Assembly: GCF_905220705.1 (NCBI RefSeq)
Contig: NZ_CAJNAT010000050.1
Span: forward strand, 1 to 33,477
DNA: 33,477 nucleotides
Origin: Paraburkholderia domus
GTDB taxonomy: Bacteria; Pseudomonadota; Gammaproteobacteria; Burkholderiales; Burkholderiaceae
Direction: 5' to 3'
Shown here piece by piece: positions 30,876 through 33,477 of the stretch; position 1 is the first letter of the stretch; the number at the start of each line of letters is the position of its first letter. Under the pieces are notes generated by a model. It saw only the letters and a program-made list of their open reading frames with translations, was not told the origin of the DNA and searched no databases. The translations under genes were made by a program, and so were the position numbers.

Positions 30876-32200
30876 TAGTGCACCTCAGTACTCGGAAGAA
30901 ATTTTGCTTCGTAGATCTCGCGACCGTCTTCTGCCTGGCGTTCCGAGGCATCACGGTAGGAGAGATATTTGCGCTGCGTAACGATATGGTCGGCAATATG
31001 CTTGGCATCGTGCCAAACGCCCCAGATGAAAGCGGAGCCACGACGCGACAGCCATGGCAGACCCAGGAAATAGACACCAGGTTCCGTCGACACGCCGCGC
31101 TGATGCTTCGGCTTACCGTTCGAGTCGAAAGCATTGACATGCAGCCAGTCGTAATCGACGGCATAGCCGGTTGCCCACACGATCGAGGTGACGCCGGCCC
31201 GCGCCAGATCGAGTTCAGGAAGAGGATGAGTCACGCATTCCGGATCCGGCAGCGCAATGCGGGCTTCAGGTTCTTCCGGAAGGTCGAGACCATTGCGCGC
31301 AACATAGGCGTCGGCTGCATTCAACAACGCCAGATAGTTCTCATCGCCGCGAGCCAGATTGTCTGCAAGATCCGCTTCGAAGCGCACTACGCCGTCATTG
31401 AACGATTTCGTCAAACCAACCAGCGTGATTCCTTGAGCGGCGAGACGCCGGAAGTCGACCGTATAGCCGCCGCGAGCGCCGCTTACGGCAATGGTGACAT
31501 GCTCCCTGCCCGGTCTCATGACCTCTGCATCCCATTCGCCGAGAACGCCCAGCCACCAGCAAAAGTCGCGGTTGCGATACGCGCGCGGAGGACGATCGTG
31601 CGCTCCAACCGAGAGGTAAACCTTCTTGCCTGCGCGCTGCAGCTCATCCGCGATCTGCACCCCTGACGACCCGGCACCGACCACTAGCACCCCACCCTCG
31701 GGCAGTTGCCCAGGATTGCGATATTCGGCCGAGTGGATCTGGGTGAGCTTCTCGTCTTCAGGCGCGATTGGTGGGATGACCGGGCGCTGAAAGGGTCCGG
31801 TTGTGACAACCACGCGGTTGGCCTCGATCACGCCCTTGGTTGTCTCGATCGTGAAGCCCGAGCGGCCCGCATTGCGTATAGCCTTCGTCACTTCCACACC
31901 CGTGCGAATGGGTGCGTTGAACTTCTTCGCATAGGCTTCAAAATAGTCCGCAACCCGGTCCTTCGAAGCAAAGGCGTCGGGGTCGAGATCGTCGAACTCC
32001 ATGCCCGGGAAACGATCGTGCCAGGCCGGACCATTGGCAACCAGAGAATCCCACCGCCCCGTGCGCCAGCGTTCGGCGATTCGATCGCGCTCCAGGACGA
32101 GGTGGGGTACCCCGAGTTTGCTCAGGTGTTCACTCATGGCTATGCCGGCCTGACCGGCGCCGACAACAAGCGTATCGATTGACGTTCTTTCAACTGTCAT
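30875..32200 (-). CDS. Flavin-containing monooxygenase (FMO/CzcO-like NAD(P)H-FAD oxygenase)
   Basis: A 441-aa class-B flavoprotein monooxygenase. The FAD motif VVGAGQAGIAMSEHL is near residues 12-26, and the NADPH motif VVGAGSSGVQIADEL near 173-187. Between them is IHSAEYRNP (155-163), the FMO-identifying H-x-x-x-Y region, and VWATGYAVDYDWL near the C-terminus is the conserved ATG motif. It should insert one oxygen into a nitrogen, sulfur or ketone group of a small substrate. It is the first gene of the operon with Rid, DUF1028 and ArgE-like proteins, has a strong GGAAGGAG before ATG 32200, and diverges from a LysR regulator. The substrate is unknown. Confidence 0.88.
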   Translation of the reverse strand: MTVERTSIDTLVVGAGQAGIAMSEHLSKLGVPHLVLERDRIAERWRTGRWDSLVANGPAWHDRFPGMEFDDLDPDAFASKDRVADYFEAYAKKFNAPIRTGVEVTKAIRNAGRSGFTIETTKGVIEANRVVVTTGPFQRPVIPPIAPEDEKLTQIHSAEYRNPGQLPEGGVLVVGAGSSGVQIADELQRAGKKVYLSVGAHDRPPRAYRNRDFCWWLGVLGEWDAEVMRPGREHVTIAVSGARGGYTVDFRRLAAQGITLVGLTKSFNDGVVRFEADLADNLARGDENYLALLNAADAYVARNGLDLPEEPEARIALPDPECVTHPLPELDLARAGVTSIVWATGYAVDYDWLHVNAFDSNGKPKHQRGVSTEPGVYFLGLPWLSRRGSAFIWGVWHDAKHIADHIVTQRKYLSYRDASERQAEDGREIYEAKFLPSTEVH

Positions 32201-32275
32201 GCCTTTCTCCTTCCAGGATCTACTGATGAAAGAAATCTACGCGGAAACACACCATCTGAAAAACACATTTAAAAA

Positions 32276-32304
32276 ATGCAAAACATCTGTTTTAGCTATG
32301 CAAA
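32276..32304. promoter_or_regulatory. Candidate LysR operator between the divergent operon and regulator
   Basis: AAAACA-TC-TGTTTT (32280-32293) is a perfect 14-bp palindrome. It is overlapped by a direct repeat ATGCAAA at 32276-32282 and 32298-32304, 22 bp apart. The AT-rich element stands out in a GC-rich background and lies about 80 nt upstream of each divergent start, the usual location of LysR binding sites. Confidence 0.5.
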
Positions 32305-32379
32305 GCGCGAGATAATCAGCACGGAGCCGAGCGGCATGCCCGGCGCCTCCAGAATGATTTTTCTCATGGGAACAGTTCA

Positions 32380-33306
32380 ATGGAAAGCCCACTGCTTCGG
32401 TATTCGCTGCGCCAGCTGCGATACTTTGTCGTGACTGCAGAAGCACTGTCTTTTACCGGTGCGTCCAAAGTCCTGCACATTTCGCAGCCCTCGATTTCTA
32501 CGGCGATTGCGGAGCTAGAGGAGTCTTTTGGTGTGCAACTGTTCATCCGCCACCACGCCTCCGGGCTTTCCCTGACCCAGGCGGGGCGCGAGATGCTGGG
32601 CAAGACGCGTGACCTGCTAAAAAATGCGGAGGAACTGCAGGTTGCTGCCCGCGGGATGGACACCGGCATATCGGGCGGCATCGCGCTGGGTTGTCTGGTT
32701 TCGCTTGCCCCGCCGTTGCTGCCGGGCCTCATCAGCCACTTTGTCGCCCAACATACCGGCGTCGTATTCCAGACGCTGGAAGCGCATCAGGAAGATTTGT
32801 TCACGGGCCTGCACGACGGCTCGCTCGACCTCGCGCTGACCTACAGCATCGATCTGACTGACGACATTGAATTCCTGCCCATGCTGACGTTGCCGCCGTA
32901 CGTCATCTTGCCGAAGACCCACCACCTGGCGCAGCATCGCTCGATCGCGCTTGCGAATCTGGTTGGGGAGCCCTACGTCATGTTGGACCTGCCACATAGC
33001 CGGGAATATTTTGCGGGCCTGTTCGACGCGGTGGGCGAGCGGCCGGTCCCGGCGTTCAAGTCCGCACAACCCGAGGTGGTGCGCGGTATGGTGGCGAATG
33101 GTCTGGGATACAGCATCCTGAACTTCCCGCTCAAATCGACCCATACCGTGGACGGCGAGGATTTCGTCGTCAAGCGGTTCAAGGACGACGTTGCAGCAGC
33201 CACGTTGGGCATTGCACAGTCGCGCAACATGAAGCCGAGACAGGTTGTGCGGCATTTCACAGCCTTCTGTGAAGCGCAGATAAAAAAGCAGCACGCGAAG
33301 CGCTGA
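32380..33306 (+). CDS. LysR family transcriptional regulator
   Basis: A 308-aa LysR-type regulator. The N-terminal winged HTH is complete (LRQLRYFVVTAEALSFTGASKVLHISQPSISTAIAELEESFGVQLFIR, about residues 10-57), followed by the linker helix and a periplasmic-binding-protein-like effector domain (GISGGIALGCLVSLAPPLLPGLI, GSLDLALTY, GMVANGLGYSILNFP). It is transcribed away from the flavin monooxygenase operon with 179 nt between starts and probably activates that operon with a pathway ligand while repressing itself. ATG 32380 fits the usual family N-terminus. Confidence 0.93.
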   Translation: MESPLLRYSLRQLRYFVVTAEALSFTGASKVLHISQPSISTAIAELEESFGVQLFIRHHASGLSLTQAGREMLGKTRDLLKNAEELQVAARGMDTGISGGIALGCLVSLAPPLLPGLISHFVAQHTGVVFQTLEAHQEDLFTGLHDGSLDLALTYSIDLTDDIEFLPMLTLPPYVILPKTHHLAQHRSIALANLVGEPYVMLDLPHSREYFAGLFDAVGERPVPAFKSAQPEVVRGMVANGLGYSILNFPLKSTHTVDGEDFVVKRFKDDVAAATLGIAQSRNMKPRQVVRHFTAFCEAQIKKQHAKR

Positions 33307-33320
33307 ACTTTTGCGCTGGG

Positions 33321-33345
33321 GCCCGGCTGACATCCGTCAGCGGGC
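33321..33345. terminator. Possible hairpin between LysR and the convergent porin
   Basis: GCCC-G-GCTGAC (33321-33331), loop ATCC, GTCAGC-GGGC (33336-33345): a 10-bp stem with one bulged G. There is no T-tract on either strand, so terminator function is uncertain. It lies between the convergent stops at 33306 and 33367. Confidence 0.4.
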
Positions 33346-33366
33346 ACCTCACTTCGACGCAAAGCG

Positions 33367-33477
33367 TTAGAACGAGTAGATGAGTTGCGTGCCGAGCAGG
33401 TCGTTGGACTTGCCATACGAACCGTCGTTCTTCAGGAACACCTGCTTGTTGGCCCAGTCGTGGCGATATTCCACCTT
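33367..33477 (-). CDS. Outer-membrane beta-barrel porin, OmpL/BBP2-like (C-terminal fragment, cut by window edge)
   Basis: Only the last 36 codons are inside the window. They read KVEYRHDWANKQVF, then a turn region, then DLLGTQLIYSF and stop. The EYRHDW strand and the terminal aromatic strand ending in F are characteristic of BBP2-type outer-membrane porins. The gene runs off the right edge on the minus strand and is convergent with LysR. The family call rests on this short tail. Confidence 0.6.
   Translation of the reverse strand, partial: KVEYRHDWANKQVFLKNDGSYGKSNDLLGTQLIYSF

Overview
The window is GC-rich, densely packed bacterial DNA. It most resembles Burkholderiaceae, probably Paraburkholderia. 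The grounds are recognition only: a classical Burkholderia-type general porin (mature start QSSVTLYGSLDAGV), a DUF3562 protein, an AcpA-like acid phosphatase, a MocR regulator, and many catabolic genes in long same-strand runs. No database search was possible. I saw no rRNA, tRNA, CRISPR array, insertion sequence, integrase or replication origin.

Layout. (1) 1-2326, minus strand: a DUF1295 membrane protein, a cyclopropane-fatty-acid-synthase-like methyltransferase, and the N-terminal half of a uracil-DNA glycosylase gene that appears truncated. (2) 2575-5280, plus strand: an EamA/DMT exporter with a strikingly histidine-rich tail, a small DUF3562 protein and a DAO-type FAD oxidoreductase. (3) 5291-7400: a MocR (GntR-aminotransferase) regulator divergent from a GNAT acetyltransferase, with repeated operator-like elements between them. 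(4) 7409-20979, minus strand: one apparent 14-gene catabolic operon. In transcription order it reads Rieske ferredoxin, a 103-aa protein with a recombinase-like helix motif, Rieske oxygenase alpha, SDR, cupin, alpha/beta hydrolase, IclR regulator, a second SDR with a degenerate active site, a ThDP enzyme, aspartate-dehydrogenase-like protein, aldehyde dehydrogenase, extradiol-type VOC dioxygenase, ferredoxin reductase and an MFS aromatic-acid-type transporter. It ends at two tandem terminators. (5) 20980-21419: a shared control region with a perfect TATAAT and a perfect palindrome, facing a divergent porin gene. (6) 22582-23553: a second IclR regulator, close paralogue of the first. (7) 23732-28450: a small unknown protein, a Tat/lipobox acid phosphatase, a DUF4410 protein, an unknown 119-aa protein, a structured intergenic region with a strong terminator (possible sRNA), and a secreted NUC-type endonuclease overlapping a small acidic protein. 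(8) 28594-33306: a second compact operon (flavin monooxygenase, Rid protein, DUF1028, ArgE-like deacylase) divergent from a LysR regulator. (9) The right edge cuts the C-terminus of an OmpL-like (BBP2) porin.

How the parts work together (inference). The operon in (4) carries a full three-component Rieske oxygenase (alpha-only terminal oxygenase, ferredoxin, reductase), a dihydrodiol-dehydrogenase-type SDR, an extradiol ring-cleavage enzyme, a C-C-hydrolase-like alpha/beta hydrolase, an aldehyde dehydrogenase and an uptake permease. That is the skeleton of a meta-cleavage pathway for an aromatic compound. The aspartate-dehydrogenase-like enzyme, ThDP enzyme, cupin and recombinase-like protein do not belong to any textbook meta-pathway I recognise, so the substrate is unknown and may contain nitrogen. 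The adjacent porin and the two IclR regulators plausibly serve the same regulon. The operon in (8) combines an N- or Baeyer-Villiger-type oxygenase with a Rid protein and an amide hydrolase, which suggests catabolism of a nitrogenous compound.
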